From assembly GCA_033851845.1 (NCBI GenBank), contig JAWWOH010000083.1, positions 1 to 64,000 of the forward strand: 64,000 nucleotides of DNA. Direction: 5' to 3'. The notes under the pieces are model-generated. The model did no database searches. It was not told the DNA's origin and worked only from the letters and a program-made list of their open reading frames with translations. Below, one piece after another: positions 24,529-33,554 of this stretch. How positions within the stretch are numbered: position 1 is the first letter of the stretch; the number at the start of each line of letters is the position of its first letter. The position numbers and the translations under genes are program-made. The stretch comes from RYN-124 sp033851845 (GTDB lineage: Bacteria > Actinomycetota > Actinomycetes > Mycobacteriales > SCTD01).

Positions 24529-27204
24529 ATGACGATGCGCGCGCACCGCCCCTCTCACCCGGGCACCGGCATGACCGTTCGGCTCGTCGCGCTCGTCCTG
24601 CTCCCGGTCATGGTGATGTGCGCCTTCGCGGGCACGGTCGTTCTGTCCCGGCGCGCGACGGCGGCACAGGGCGTGGCAGTGGAGAACGGTCTCAACACCA
24701 TCAGTCGACTGGTCGGCCTTCGCGATGCGCTGCAGGCACAGCAGGCCCTGCAGGCCATGACCGTTCGCCTGGCGCAATTGGGTGCAACGCCTGCCGTCGC
24801 ATCCCAGTTCCTCGGCGTCGACCTGACGGCAGCTGTTGCCAAAGAGCGCGCCCGGGCAGCGGACGCGGTTCGCGCCCTGGGCAGCAGCTCACCGGTCAAG
24901 GCAGCCGACCTGCGCGTGCTGTTCCGTGACATCGACTCAGGTGTGGTTGTCGCTGCCGGCACACTTGCCCGGCTCAACGCGTACGAGAGCGCTGTGGACG
25001 CCGCCGTCGTGCATACCTTGACCGGTCTCGACCTCGCCGGTCGGGTAGCGAAGATCGATGCCCCGGTCGCGGCGCTGATCGGGGTCATCCGCGTGGAGGA
25101 TTTCGCCACGGATCAGGGCATCGACCTCAGCGAGGTCTGGTTTCCCACCCCGGGCGCGTCGCAGACGACGTCAACAACGGTCTTTGCACGGCTCGCCGGC
25201 AGTACCGCCATCTACGACGCGACCGTGGCGGACCTGCGGAATCTCGGCGTTCCGCGGGTGCCCGCACTGCTGCAAGCGTTGGATGCGACCCCATCAATCC
25301 GTGCGTTCATGCAAGCTGTCGCGGCGGCGCTCGCCGGCGTGCGCCTTCCGCAGCCGGTTACAGCCGCAAGTGCGGTCCCCATCGCCGGGGTCTTCCGCGG
25401 CTTCCTGGCCAGGAGCGCTCTACTCCAGGAGATGGTCGCCGTCGCGGCGGCTGAGGTGCGCAAGGACGCGCGCCAGCTCGCCGACGATGGCCGCAACGGT
25501 TTCTTGATGTGGGGGTTCGGCACCGCCCTGCTCGCCCTCGTCTCGATCGCCATCGCGCTGATGCTGGGTCGGTCGATCTCCAGACCGCTGAAGCAGTTGG
25601 CGGCCTACGCCCATGCGGTCAACGAGGGCGAGTTGGACGGCGCACCAGCAGTCCGCAGCAACCACGGACCGCGGGAGACACGATTGGCTTTCCGCGCGTT
25701 CGAGGACCTCGTGGCCAGCCTGCGGTTGCTCGACGCGAAGGCCAACGCTCTCGCGCACTGCGACTTCGACGCGCCGGTGCTCACGGCGGCACTACCGGGT
25801 CGGCTGGGCCAGTCGCTGGAAAGCTCCGTGACGGTGCTTTCGAACTCCATCATCGAGCGGGACGAGCTGCAGGCCAACCTGAGCCATCAGGCCAACCACG
25901 ACTCGCTGACCGGCCTCTACAACCGGCCCGCGGCGGTCGCCGGAATCCAGGATGCGATCGACCGGGCCAGCCGGACGGGTGCCGCCACGGCGGTCCTCTT
26001 CGTGGACCTCGACGACTTCAAGCTGGTCAACGACCGGCACGGCCATGAGGTAGGCGACAGGGTGCTGAAGCAGGTCGCCACGCGTATGCAGCGCACCTTG
26101 CGCAGTGGCGACTTCGTGAGCCGCTTCGGTGGAGACGAGTTTGTCGTGGTCGCTCACTGCACCGACGTGGCCGCCGTGACCGAGCTCGGTCGCCGGCTCG
26201 TGGAGGTTATCGATGAGGAGATGCAGATCGGGACCGACCGGGTAGTGGTCGGTGCGTCGGTCGGGATCGCACTGAGCCTCGACGGACCCGAGGACCCTGT
26301 GGCGCTGATCGCCCGGGCCGACGCCGCGATGTACCGCGCGAAGCTGCATCGCGGCTCCGCCATCGAGCTGTTTGACGCCGACCTTCAAGCCGAGCTGCTT
26401 CGCCGCGTGGACGTCGAGGCCGCCCTCGCGGCAGCGCTGACCCAGGCGCACGGTGGTGGACTGCGCCTGAACTACCAGCCGATCGTCGACGCAGCGACGG
26501 AGCGCCTGGTCGGTCTCGAGGCGCTCGTGCGCTGGGACCGCACGGGCCACGGGATTCTGCCGCCCGACGCCTTCATCCCGATCGCGGAGTCGACGGACCT
26601 GATCGTGGAGCTGGACTGCTGGGTACTCGATGAGGTGGTGAGACAGCTCGTTGTCTGGGGGGAAGACCCCGTCCTCGCGGACATTCCGGTGTCGGTCAAC
26701 ATCAGTGGACGACATCTTCTCAGCCGAACACTGCCCACGCACATCAGCAGCGCGCTGGCCCGGACCGGGGTCGAACCTGGGCGCATCATGGTGGAGATCA
26801 CTGAAACCGTGGTGCTCGACGACCTACTGGCCGCGGCCGACGAGCTGGAGGCGGTGCGGGCCCTCGGGGTGAAGGTCGCGATCGACGACTTCGGGACCGG
26901 GCACACGTCGCTGGCGCATCTGCAGCAGCTCCCCATCGACACGATCAAGATCGATCGGTCGTTCGTCAGCCAGCTTGATGCAAAGCGCGGACGGGCTCTT
27001 GTGCGGATGGTGACAGTGTTCGGAAGGTCGATGGACATCACCGTCGTCGCCGAGGGTGTGGAGACGAGCGCCGAGCTGTCGACACTGCAAGGGATGGGCG
27101 CGGATCACGTGCAGGGCTATCTGCTGAGCCGGCCGCTGGGCGCCGACGCGGTCGCGACCTGGGCAGCGCACGTCGCTGGGACGCCCAGGTCGAGCATTGC
27201 GTAG
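24529..27204 (+). CDS. Membrane sensor HAMP-GGDEF-EAL protein
   Basis: An 891-residue protein; ATG 24529 follows GAGGGA. TM1 is about 17-38, an extracytoplasmic helical sensor about 40-325, TM2 about 327-347 and HAMP about 348-400. GGDEF follows with GGDEF at 534-538 intact and I-site Arg525-x-x-Asp528, then EAL with EAL at 664-666 and the VNISGRH, EITET, DDFGTGH, KIDRSF, EGVET and QGYLLS motifs. Both activities are possible. The sensor resembles nitrate/nitrite-type helical bundles only in general shape, so the ligand is unknown. It is the last of the five GGDEF-EAL genes here and sits 182 bp after the previous one. Confidence 0.92.
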   Translation: MTMRAHRPSHPGTGMTVRLVALVLLPVMVMCAFAGTVVLSRRATAAQGVAVENGLNTISRLVGLRDALQAQQALQAMTVRLAQLGATPAVASQFLGVDLTAAVAKERARAADAVRALGSSSPVKAADLRVLFRDIDSGVVVAAGTLARLNAYESAVDAAVVHTLTGLDLAGRVAKIDAPVAALIGVIRVEDFATDQGIDLSEVWFPTPGASQTTSTTVFARLAGSTAIYDATVADLRNLGVPRVPALLQALDATPSIRAFMQAVAAALAGVRLPQPVTAASAVPIAGVFRGFLARSALLQEMVAVAAAEVRKDARQLADDGRNGFLMWGFGTALLALVSIAIALMLGRSISRPLKQLAAYAHAVNEGELDGAPAVRSNHGPRETRLAFRAFEDLVASLRLLDAKANALAHCDFDAPVLTAALPGRLGQSLESSVTVLSNSIIERDELQANLSHQANHDSLTGLYNRPAAVAGIQDAIDRASRTGAATAVLFVDLDDFKLVNDRHGHEVGDRVLKQVATRMQRTLRSGDFVSRFGGDEFVVVAHCTDVAAVTELGRRLVEVIDEEMQIGTDRVVVGASVGIALSLDGPEDPVALIARADAAMYRAKLHRGSAIELFDADLQAELLRRVDVEAALAAALTQAHGGGLRLNYQPIVDAATERLVGLEALVRWDRTGHGILPPDAFIPIAESTDLIVELDCWVLDEVVRQLVVWGEDPVLADIPVSVNISGRHLLSRTLPTHISSALARTGVEPGRIMVEITETVVLDDLLAAADELEAVRALGVKVAIDDFGTGHTSLAHLQQLPIDTIKIDRSFVSQLDAKRGRALVRMVTVFGRSMDITVVAEGVETSAELSTLQGMGADHVQGYLLSRPLGADAVATWAAHVAGTPRSSIA

Positions 27205-27349
27205 ACAGAACCGGCTCGGGGCAGGCGTGCGTTGAGGTGAACTCAACGGAGGCCACATCGCGGGGCGGCGTGGACGGGGGATGGTCGTGGTCGACCCGCG
27301 CGCAGAGTCTCCGGGGAGCAGAGGCGCAGCCTCGTCTCAAGGGGGAATC

Positions 27350-27673
27350 ATGTTTCGAACCAGGACAGCAGTTGCCGCGGGTATGTGCGCGTTCGCCCTC
27401 GTCGGAGCTGGGACCAACCTCGCGTACGCCGGCGAAGTCACGGGCCAGCCTGGCACGCCGGGTGTGGAGTTCTCAGGATCCGGCAACGCCACCGGGGCGC
27501 CACTGCACAGCAACTCGATCTGCTCCTACAACGGGCTCAACGACATGAACCCCGCCGAAGGCCCCATCGCCATCATCGTGCAGACACCTCACACCCAGGG
27601 CTCACCCGGTGACGCCGGCCACGGCACCTGTGCGGGTGGCAGCAACTGGCGACGAGGCGTCGTCGTTCCGTAG
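27350..27673 (+). CDS. Small secreted protein of unknown function
   Basis: A 107-residue exported protein. ATG 27350 follows GGGGGAA. The signal peptide ends near residue 27 (LAYA). The mature part is short, Gly/Pro/Asn-rich, with two Cys (in SICSYNGLND and GTCAGG) that could pair. The CSYxGLND motif is reminiscent of small secreted actinobacterial proteins, but I cannot name a family. It follows the HAMP-GGDEF-EAL gene after 145 bp; that leader contains a GTTGAG/CTCAAC hairpin at 27231-27247, which may end the upstream transcript. Confidence 0.7.
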   Translation: MFRTRTAVAAGMCAFALVGAGTNLAYAGEVTGQPGTPGVEFSGSGNATGAPLHSNSICSYNGLNDMNPAEGPIAIIVQTPHTQGSPGDAGHGTCAGGSNWRRGVVVP

Positions 27674-27678
27674 CTGGC

Positions 27679-28641
27679 TCAGCCCGCGCGGACACGCACG
27701 TCGAGCAGCGCATAGACGAGGTCGACGACCAGGTTGCCGACGACAACGAAGAACGCCGCGAACATCACCGTGCCGAAGATGATCGGGAGATCACCCGTCT
27801 CCACGGCCTGCACCGCGGTCTGGCCGATGCCCTGCAGGCCGAACACCGCCTCGGTGACGATCGCGCCGCCGAGCAGCGATCCCAGGTCGATGCCGAGCAG
27901 CGTGACGACGGGCGTCAGCGCACTGCGCAGGCCGTGGCGAAGGACGACGCGACGCTCGGACAGGCCCTTGGCCCGGGCGGTGCGGATGTAGTCCTCGCCC
28001 AGCACCTCCAGCAGTGACCCGCGAACCAGACGCGAGTACGACGCGGCGTACGTGATGGCGAGTGTGACCCACGGCAGCAGCAAGTGCCGCGCCCAGCCGA
28101 ACGGGTTGCTCGTCAGCGGCACGTAGCCGTTGCCGGGAAACAGGTGCCAGCCGTGAATCGTGAGCTGGAAGAAGAGCAGGTACAGCATGAGCAGCCCGAC
28201 GACGAAGCTGGGCGCGGACAGGCCGGCCAGGGAGAAGACCGTCGCAGCCCGGTCCCGCACGCTGCGGGGCCGGGTGGCGGCGAGGATCCCTACCGGTATG
28301 CCGATGGCCAGCCACAGCACAGCTGACCCGACTGCCAGAGAGGCCGTCGCCGGCAGTCGAGTCAGCAATGTCTTGCGCACCGGCTCTGCGTTGCGGAAGC
28401 TGAAGCCGAGATCGCCGTGCAGCAGGCCGCCGGCGTACTTCTCGTACTGGACGTAGACGGGCTTGTCGAGCCCGTAGCGCACCCGCGCCATCTGGATCTG
28501 CTGGGGTGTGGCGCCCTTGCCGACGAAGTTGGCGGCGGGGTCGCCCGGCGCGACGACGAAGAACAGCACGAACACCGCGACGCTGATGACGAACAGCACG
28601 ACTGCTCCGGCGAGCAGGCGCCGGACGAGGAACGCCAGCAT
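27679..28641 (-). CDS. ABC transporter permease, DppB/OppB type (orphan)
   Basis: A 320-residue membrane protein of the peptide/nickel permease family. It has the typical first helix (VRRLLAGAVVLFVISVAVFVLF), the APGDPA segment after it, and the cytosolic EAA loop (GEDYIRTARAKGLSERRVVLRHGLRSALTPVVT), with six helices in all. The ATG at 28641 begins MLAFLVRRLL as in relatives; the longer open frame upstream is not conserved-looking. A DppC partner, ATPases and a binding protein are not adjacent, so it is either a leftover or works with subunits encoded elsewhere. It converges on the small secreted protein gene with a five-base gap. Confidence 0.9.
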   Translation of the reverse strand: MLAFLVRRLLAGAVVLFVISVAVFVLFFVVAPGDPAANFVGKGATPQQIQMARVRYGLDKPVYVQYEKYAGGLLHGDLGFSFRNAEPVRKTLLTRLPATASLAVGSAVLWLAIGIPVGILAATRPRSVRDRAATVFSLAGLSAPSFVVGLLMLYLLFFQLTIHGWHLFPGNGYVPLTSNPFGWARHLLLPWVTLAITYAASYSRLVRGSLLEVLGEDYIRTARAKGLSERRVVLRHGLRSALTPVVTLLGIDLGSLLGGAIVTEAVFGLQGIGQTAVQAVETGDLPIIFGTVMFAAFFVVVGNLVVDLVYALLDVRVRAG

Positions 28642-28656
28642 GGGCGGAACGTAAGA

Positions 28657-28672
28657 GCGCGCCCTGGCGCGC
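28657..28672 (-). terminator. Possible terminator hairpin
   Basis: A perfect 6-bp stem GCGCGC/GCGCGC with loop CCTG lies between the 3' end of the gene at 28721-29020 and the permease start. On the minus strand it is followed by TCTTAC, a weak T-tract. Confidence 0.4.
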
Positions 28673-28720
28673 GATACCACGATCGTGCGTCCGGCTGGAT
28701 CGTTGCTGTCCCGTGATGCG

Positions 28721-29020
28721 CTAGGTACGGCGGAGGTAGTGGAGCCGCCACAGCAGCTGGAAGTCCTCGCTACCGACCGGAGCCCGCATCCACTGCCAGA
28801 CAAGGCGATCCGGGCCGATCTCGGACCACTCCATCCGCTGGGTCACCGCGTTGCCGTTGACAACGTCACGGCGTTCGAGCCGCATGACAGCGCTCTCCTC
28901 GAGCACCTTGCCGCCGAGGATTCGGCGGATCGTGTTGTGTCCGCGGCTGCCGTCGCTCGGGTCGGTCACGTCCCACCTTCCGACCCAGAAGTCGAAGTCA
29001 GTGGTCACGCGGTCGGGCAT
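28721..29020 (-). CDS. Short FDFWxGxWDV-motif protein (DUF1579-like)
   Basis: A 99-residue protein starting FDFWVGRWDVT, then GHNTIRRILGGKVLEES, the hallmark of a lipocalin-like family usually near 150 residues. The C-terminal strands (RMEWSEIGPDRLVWQW, then LLWRLHYLRR) also fit. The middle ~50-60 residues of the family appear to be missing, suggesting an in-frame internal deletion or a minimal variant. It lies 13 bp after the AraC regulator gene, so probably in one operon. Function unknown. Confidence 0.65.
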   Translation of the reverse strand: MPDRVTTDFDFWVGRWDVTDPSDGSRGHNTIRRILGGKVLEESAVMRLERRDVVNGNAVTQRMEWSEIGPDRLVWQWMRAPVGSEDFQLLWRLHYLRRT

Positions 29021-29033
29021 GAGGCTGCATCGC

Positions 29034-29831
29034 TCACGCAGCGAGCTCTGCGCGTGCGGCGGACGGCGTCAGTCCGAACTGCCGGTGAAAGGCGGTGGTC
29101 AGGTGGCTGTGGTTGGCGAAGCCGGTATCCCTCGCCAGTGCAGCGAGATCGGCGGACGGGTCGACGAGCACGTCCATCACGGCCCGCAGTCGCAGGCTCG
29201 TGCGGTAGCCGTGCAGCGACCAGCCGGTCGCCGCGCGGAAGCTGCGCGCCAGGTGGTACGGCGAGACGTTCAGCATCGCGGCGAGGTCGCCGAGCCGGTG
29301 CGCTCCGGCGTACTCGACGGAGAGCAGCTCCTTGGCCCGCTCGGCCAGGGCACGCAGGTGGGGCGACGTCGAGGGCGAGCTCGCCTCCTGGGTGAGGCGC
29401 GGGGCAAGCGCCGTCGTGGCGAGCCCTATCGCTTGCTCCTCCAGCTCGAGTGGCTCGCTGCGTCCGGTTCGCAGTAGCGCCATGAAGCGACGGTGCCGCA
29501 GGAACATGCCGGGGGACGCGTCGGCGAGACCGCGCGTCGACGTCGGGGGACCGAGCTGGTCGGCGAGCTCGGCCGAGAGGGCCAGGAACGAGCAGCTGTC
29601 ACCGTCGTCCGCGATCCGCCGACGCCGGTACTCGTCCCCGGCGGCGTACAGGACGACGTGGTTGCGGGTCGTGACGAACTCGTCGGCGCCGGCCTGTCGG
29701 ATCCGCACGGGGACGCGCGGGAAGACCACGTGCGGCTCGGGACCGATCCAGTTCACCCGGGACCACATCGCATCGTCCGGGTGGCAGCGGAACTCGCCGA
29801 CCCGCACCGCGCCGAGGTCGACCGACGGCAT
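29034..29831 (-). CDS. AraC-family transcriptional regulator
   Basis: About 265 residues. The N-terminal ~150 residues form a ligand-binding-like region with an RRRRI segment. The C-terminal two-HTH AraC domain spans about 165-262 (HRLGDLAAMLNVSPYHLARS, GWSLHGYRTSLRLRAVMDVL, DTGFANHSHLTTAFHRQFG). Start is ATG 29831 or GTG 29834. It is divergent from the ceramidase-like gene and precedes the short FDFW protein. Inducer unknown. Confidence 0.92.
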   Translation of the reverse strand: MPSVDLGAVRVGEFRCHPDDAMWSRVNWIGPEPHVVFPRVPVRIRQAGADEFVTTRNHVVLYAAGDEYRRRRIADDGDSCSFLALSAELADQLGPPTSTRGLADASPGMFLRHRRFMALLRTGRSEPLELEEQAIGLATTALAPRLTQEASSPSTSPHLRALAERAKELLSVEYAGAHRLGDLAAMLNVSPYHLARSFRAATGWSLHGYRTSLRLRAVMDVLVDPSADLAALARDTGFANHSHLTTAFHRQFGLTPSAARAELAA

Positions 29832-29979
29832 CACCGGCTCAGTGTCACACCGCGGCGGCGCCTCCCGCTGTCACGATCGTGCTGTTCGGTCCCCGGTGTC
29901 GCTTTCACCTCCCTGGCAGGCATGTCGCTTTCTGTGGAGAATCCACCGGTACCAACCCCCAAAGCTGAGGTCGTGCCGC

Positions 29980-32658
29980 GTGTCCACGCGTCCTGTTCTG
30001 CGTGCCCTGTCCCTGCTGTCCGCCTGCGCGATCCTCGTTCTCGGGGCACCGGTCGCGGCGCAGGCGACGGTGCCCGCCTCGCAGCGACCGATTGCGGTCA
30101 CCTCCGCCGGCTGCGGCGTGGCCGGGGTCTTCTGCGCCGGCGCGGCGACCGGGGACATCACGCCCCCGGTCACCTCCCCACAGTGGGCCTACACCGCGCG
30201 CAACTGCGGGGAAGCGATGGCTGCCGAGACGAGCGGCTACACCGTCGACCCGCAGGACCACCTGGAGGAGGGGGCTGCCTACCTGCTCGGCGGAGGCCCG
30301 TCCTGCGCGTCGAACAAGGCCGCCCCGGACACCGAGCTCTACGCCAAGACCTGGCCGCCGTCGGAGGGGACCTACGGCCGGCTGCAGGCCAACGCCTACG
30401 TCCTCGACGACGGCAAGGGTCAGCGAGTCGCCATTGTGCAGGCCGATCTCGGCGGCATTCCCGGGGAAGTGCACACCTACGTCGCCGATCACCTCGCCGC
30501 CCTCGGCATCACCCGCGACCACCTGCTCATCTCCGCGACCCACACCCACGGCTCCGTCGGAGCGATGTGGCAGAACGGCGGCTACGCGGCCCTCGGTGGG
30601 GACGAGTACGACCCGCGCGTCTTCTACGCGGTCGCCAACGGCCTGGTCACCGCCATCACCAACGCGGTTCACCGACTCACGCCGGCAAAGATCGGCATCG
30701 AGGTCGGCTCCATCACGAACGCCAACCACAACCGTCGCGGCGGCGCCTGGAACCTCAACCCCGAGGCGAAGAACGGCAGCGGTGACACCCAGAACGCCTA
30801 CCGGTTCGTCGCGATGCGCATCGACACCCTCGCCGGCGTACCCCTCGGGCTCATCACGAACTTCTCCAACCACGGCGTCATCGTCGAGACGTTCAACTAC
30901 TACCTGAACGGCGACCAGGCCTCGGAGACGACGCGCTCGGTGAGCGCTGCGATCCGGGCCGCCGCCATCGCCGACGGGGTCACGTTCCCCGCCGGCTGGC
31001 AGGTCGTCGACGCGCTGACCAACGGCGCGCAGGGCGACATCACACCGGAGGCCGACAACGCCGGGTGGAACTACGACGCCTACGGGTACGACAGCAGCCT
31101 GGACCGCTCCCCGCCCTTCGGGCAGTTCGCCAAGATGGAGAACGGCGGCGACCGGCAGACGCCCGAGGCAGTGCGGCTGTGGCGCGACCTTGGGAGCAAG
31201 CTGACGTCCGACGTCACGCTCGACGCACGGATGGACTTCGTCTGCTGGTGCGGGCAGGGCGTCGAGAACGACCCCTACGACCCGTACGACGACCCGCAGT
31301 ACGACCCGACCGCCTCCTGCGGCGCTGCGTCGACGACCGCCGACGACCCGTCGTACCGCTCCACCTCGCGAGAGGCCATCCTCGGCACCGGCGACGGTGC
31401 GTGCTTCCCGACGACGGTCTACCCCGCTCACCACCGCGAGGAGCAGCTCATCGTCGGCACCGCTCCGGTCAGCCCGCATGTCGCGCGGGTGCAGGTGATC
31501 CGCATCAACGACGTCGGCTTGGCGGCGGTCCCCGGCGAGCCGACGATCCAGATGGGTCGCCGGATCGAGCGCTCGGTGAAGGTGGCGGCCAACGCGGCCG
31601 CCCATGCGGCGAACCCTCTCGCGCCGGACCTGTTCAGCAACGTGTTCGCGGTGGGGCTGGCCAACGACTACATGTCGTACATGGCCACGACCCAGGAGTA
31701 CGAGGCCTACCAGTACGAAGGCTCGTTCTCGCTGTTCGGGCAGCAGACCGGCAACGCCCTGAAGATGCGACTCGAGCACCTCGGCGCGCTGCTCGGGGCG
31801 CACTCGCCGGTCGAGCCGTGCACCCTCGAGCGCAACTGCATCGAGCCGCCGCCCACGACCGAGCTCGCGGTGGCTCCGGCGGCGACGACGCCGGACGTGC
31901 TCGCCGGCACAACGGAGTCGCAGCCGTCGAACGTGCAGCGCTTCACCGGAACGACATTCTCCTGGATCGGCGGCGGCCCCTCGGCTGAGTGGCTGCAGAA
32001 CGACCCGATGGTCGAGCTGCAGCGACAGAACGGCGCGTCCTGGCAGACGCTCTCGAGCGATCTCGACTCGACCGTGCCGGTGCACTACGACAAGTGCGGC
32101 GCCGAGAACCACTGGACGGCCTACACCGACCCGACGGTCGATGCCACGCCTGGCACCTACCGCTTCCACGTCACGGGGCACAGCGCGATCGCGGCCGGTC
32201 AGGTGTCGCCGTACACGCTCGACTCTGCGACGTTCAGCGTGTCGCCGTACTCGTTCCTCACGGTCGTGCCGGACGGCAACGGCGTGTTCCATGTCGGCAA
32301 CCCGGCGCCCGCGCCGCTCGCCAACTACCGGTATCGCCCGAGGTACGACGCGACGGCGAGCGTGGCGGGTCTCGGTGCCACGTTCACCGTGCCCGTCGGG
32401 CAGACCCGCACCATCGCGCCCGGTGAGATCACCGACGCCTACGGCAACACCAACTCGCAGACGATCACCGTCACGGGCACGACCGTGTCGGCGACGCCGA
32501 CCCCGCCCGCGCCGGCACCGGCAGCGCCGCAGCTGGTCTGCGCGAGCGCGGGTCAGCCCAACGCGAGTGTGCCCGAGGCGCCGTGGATGCCGGGGTTCGT
32601 GCTGCTTGGGATGGCGATCGTCGGCTTCACCCTGCGGCGCGCGCGCCGGGCGCGGTGA
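29980..32658 (+). CDS. Secreted neutral ceramidase-like protein with C-terminal membrane anchor
   Basis: An 892-residue exported protein. The signal peptide is 1-29 (ending AAQA). The large domain matches neutral/alkaline non-lysosomal ceramidases: AATGDITPP near 55-63, the zinc site SATHTHG (His188, His190), NFSNHG (His298), and a beta-sandwich-like C-terminal region. The family nucleophile is Ser in a GDVSPN-type motif; here the segment reads GDITPE (352-357), so Thr355 replaces it and activity is uncertain. After about 860 comes a Pro/Ala linker, one hydrophobic helix and a basic tail (RRARRAR), indicating surface anchoring. Its 3' end overlaps the convergent hydrolase gene by about 32 bases. 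Confidence 0.85.
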   Translation: MSTRPVLRALSLLSACAILVLGAPVAAQATVPASQRPIAVTSAGCGVAGVFCAGAATGDITPPVTSPQWAYTARNCGEAMAAETSGYTVDPQDHLEEGAAYLLGGGPSCASNKAAPDTELYAKTWPPSEGTYGRLQANAYVLDDGKGQRVAIVQADLGGIPGEVHTYVADHLAALGITRDHLLISATHTHGSVGAMWQNGGYAALGGDEYDPRVFYAVANGLVTAITNAVHRLTPAKIGIEVGSITNANHNRRGGAWNLNPEAKNGSGDTQNAYRFVAMRIDTLAGVPLGLITNFSNHGVIVETFNYYLNGDQASETTRSVSAAIRAAAIADGVTFPAGWQVVDALTNGAQGDITPEADNAGWNYDAYGYDSSLDRSPPFGQFAKMENGGDRQTPEAVRLWRDLGSKLTSDVTLDARMDFVCWCGQGVENDPYDPYDDPQYDPTASCGAASTTADDPSYRSTSREAILGTGDGACFPTTVYPAHHREEQLIVGTAPVSPHVARVQVIRINDVGLAAVPGEPTIQMGRRIERSVKVAANAAAHAANPLAPDLFSNVFAVGLANDYMSYMATTQEYEAYQYEGSFSLFGQQTGNALKMRLEHLGALLGAHSPVEPCTLERNCIEPPPTTELAVAPAATTPDVLAGTTESQPSNVQRFTGTTFSWIGGGPSAEWLQNDPMVELQRQNGASWQTLSSDLDSTVPVHYDKCGAENHWTAYTDPTVDATPGTYRFHVTGHSAIAAGQVSPYTLDSATFSVSPYSFLTVVPDGNGVFHVGNPAPAPLANYRYRPRYDATASVAGLGATFTVPVGQTRTIAPGEITDAYGNTNSQTITVTGTTVSATPTPPAPAPAAPQLVCASAGQPNASVPEAPWMPGFVLLGMAIVGFTLRRARRAR

Positions 32659-33538
32659 CGAGCAGGACCTCCTGCGCCATCTGAGCCCACAGCCGGCGCG
32701 GCAGGTCGTGGCCCATGCCCGAGAACCCGACGAACTTGGCGCCCCGGATCAGCCGGGCCAGCGCGACCCCACCGCTGACGTTGACCAGCGGGTCGTGCAG
32801 CCCGTGCATGACCAGCGTGGGGATGCGGAGCTTGGTGAGGCCGCGGGTCCGGTTCGACTGCGCCAGCACGGCGCCGAGCTGACGCACGTAGCCGGCCGGG
32901 TCGTGCGCGCGGTCGTAGCTGCGGCCGGCGAGGTCGCGGACGTGCTCGGCGTCGAAGAGGTCGCCGCGTGAGCCGATGACCCCGAACGTCTCGACCGCGA
33001 GCTCCATGGCAGCCTCGCGATCGAGGGTCCCGCGTTTGCCCATGAGCCTGGTGATGAGCCGCGGCCGGGCCTGACCGACTCGTCGCGACCCGGTCGACGT
33101 CATGATCAGCGTCTGGCTGAGGACCCGCTCCGGATGTGCGAGCGCGGCGGTCTGGACGATGAACCCGCCCATCGACGCGCCGACCAGATGCGCCTGATCG
33201 AGGCCGAGGCCGTCGAGCAGACCGATCAGGTCTTCGGCCATGTCGTCGATGCGGTAGACCGGCCGCTTCCGGCGCAGCAGGATGTCCTTGACGTCGGGGG
33301 CCCGCGTCCCGTGCAGGTGCGTGGACAGCCCGACGTCGCGGTTGTCGAAGCGGACGACGTACCGCCCGCCGCCGGCGATCTGCTCGCAGAGGGCATCCGG
33401 CCACGCGATCATCTGCGTGCCGAGCCCCATCACGAGCACGGCCGGTGGGTCCGTGGGGTCGCCGAACGTCTCGTAGGCGAGCTCGATGCCGTTGGCGGCG
33501 ACGCGCCGCGTCGTAAGGGGTGTCGTCGTCGTGGTCAT
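32627..33538 (-). CDS. Alpha/beta hydrolase
   Basis: About 303 residues. Oxyanion region LVMGLGTQM, nucleophile elbow GASMGG (Ser in VGASMGGFI), acid Asp in MHGLHDPLV and catalytic His in GMGHDLP. Similar to small esterases or epoxide-hydrolase relatives; substrate unknown. Starts GTG 33541 and ATG 33538 are adjacent; an AGGGTGGGG tract lies upstream. The 3' end overlaps the ceramidase-like gene tail to tail. Confidence 0.92.
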   Translation of the reverse strand: MTTTTTPLTTRRVAANGIELAYETFGDPTDPPAVLVMGLGTQMIAWPDALCEQIAGGGRYVVRFDNRDVGLSTHLHGTRAPDVKDILLRRKRPVYRIDDMAEDLIGLLDGLGLDQAHLVGASMGGFIVQTAALAHPERVLSQTLIMTSTGSRRVGQARPRLITRLMGKRGTLDREAAMELAVETFGVIGSRGDLFDAEHVRDLAGRSYDRAHDPAGYVRQLGAVLAQSNRTRGLTKLRIPTLVMHGLHDPLVNVSGGVALARLIRGAKFVGFSGMGHDLPRRLWAQMAQEVLLVTAPGARAAG

Positions 33539-33554
33539 CACCCCACCCTAGGCA

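Noticed and set aside
27205..27349. Riboswitch in the leader of the small secreted protein
   Set aside because: Short hairpins are present but no recognisable c-di-AMP or c-di-GMP consensus.
29905..32292. 795-codon antisense frame over the ceramidase-like gene
   Set aside because: A shadow of high-GC codon use; the sense protein has clear domains and a signal peptide.
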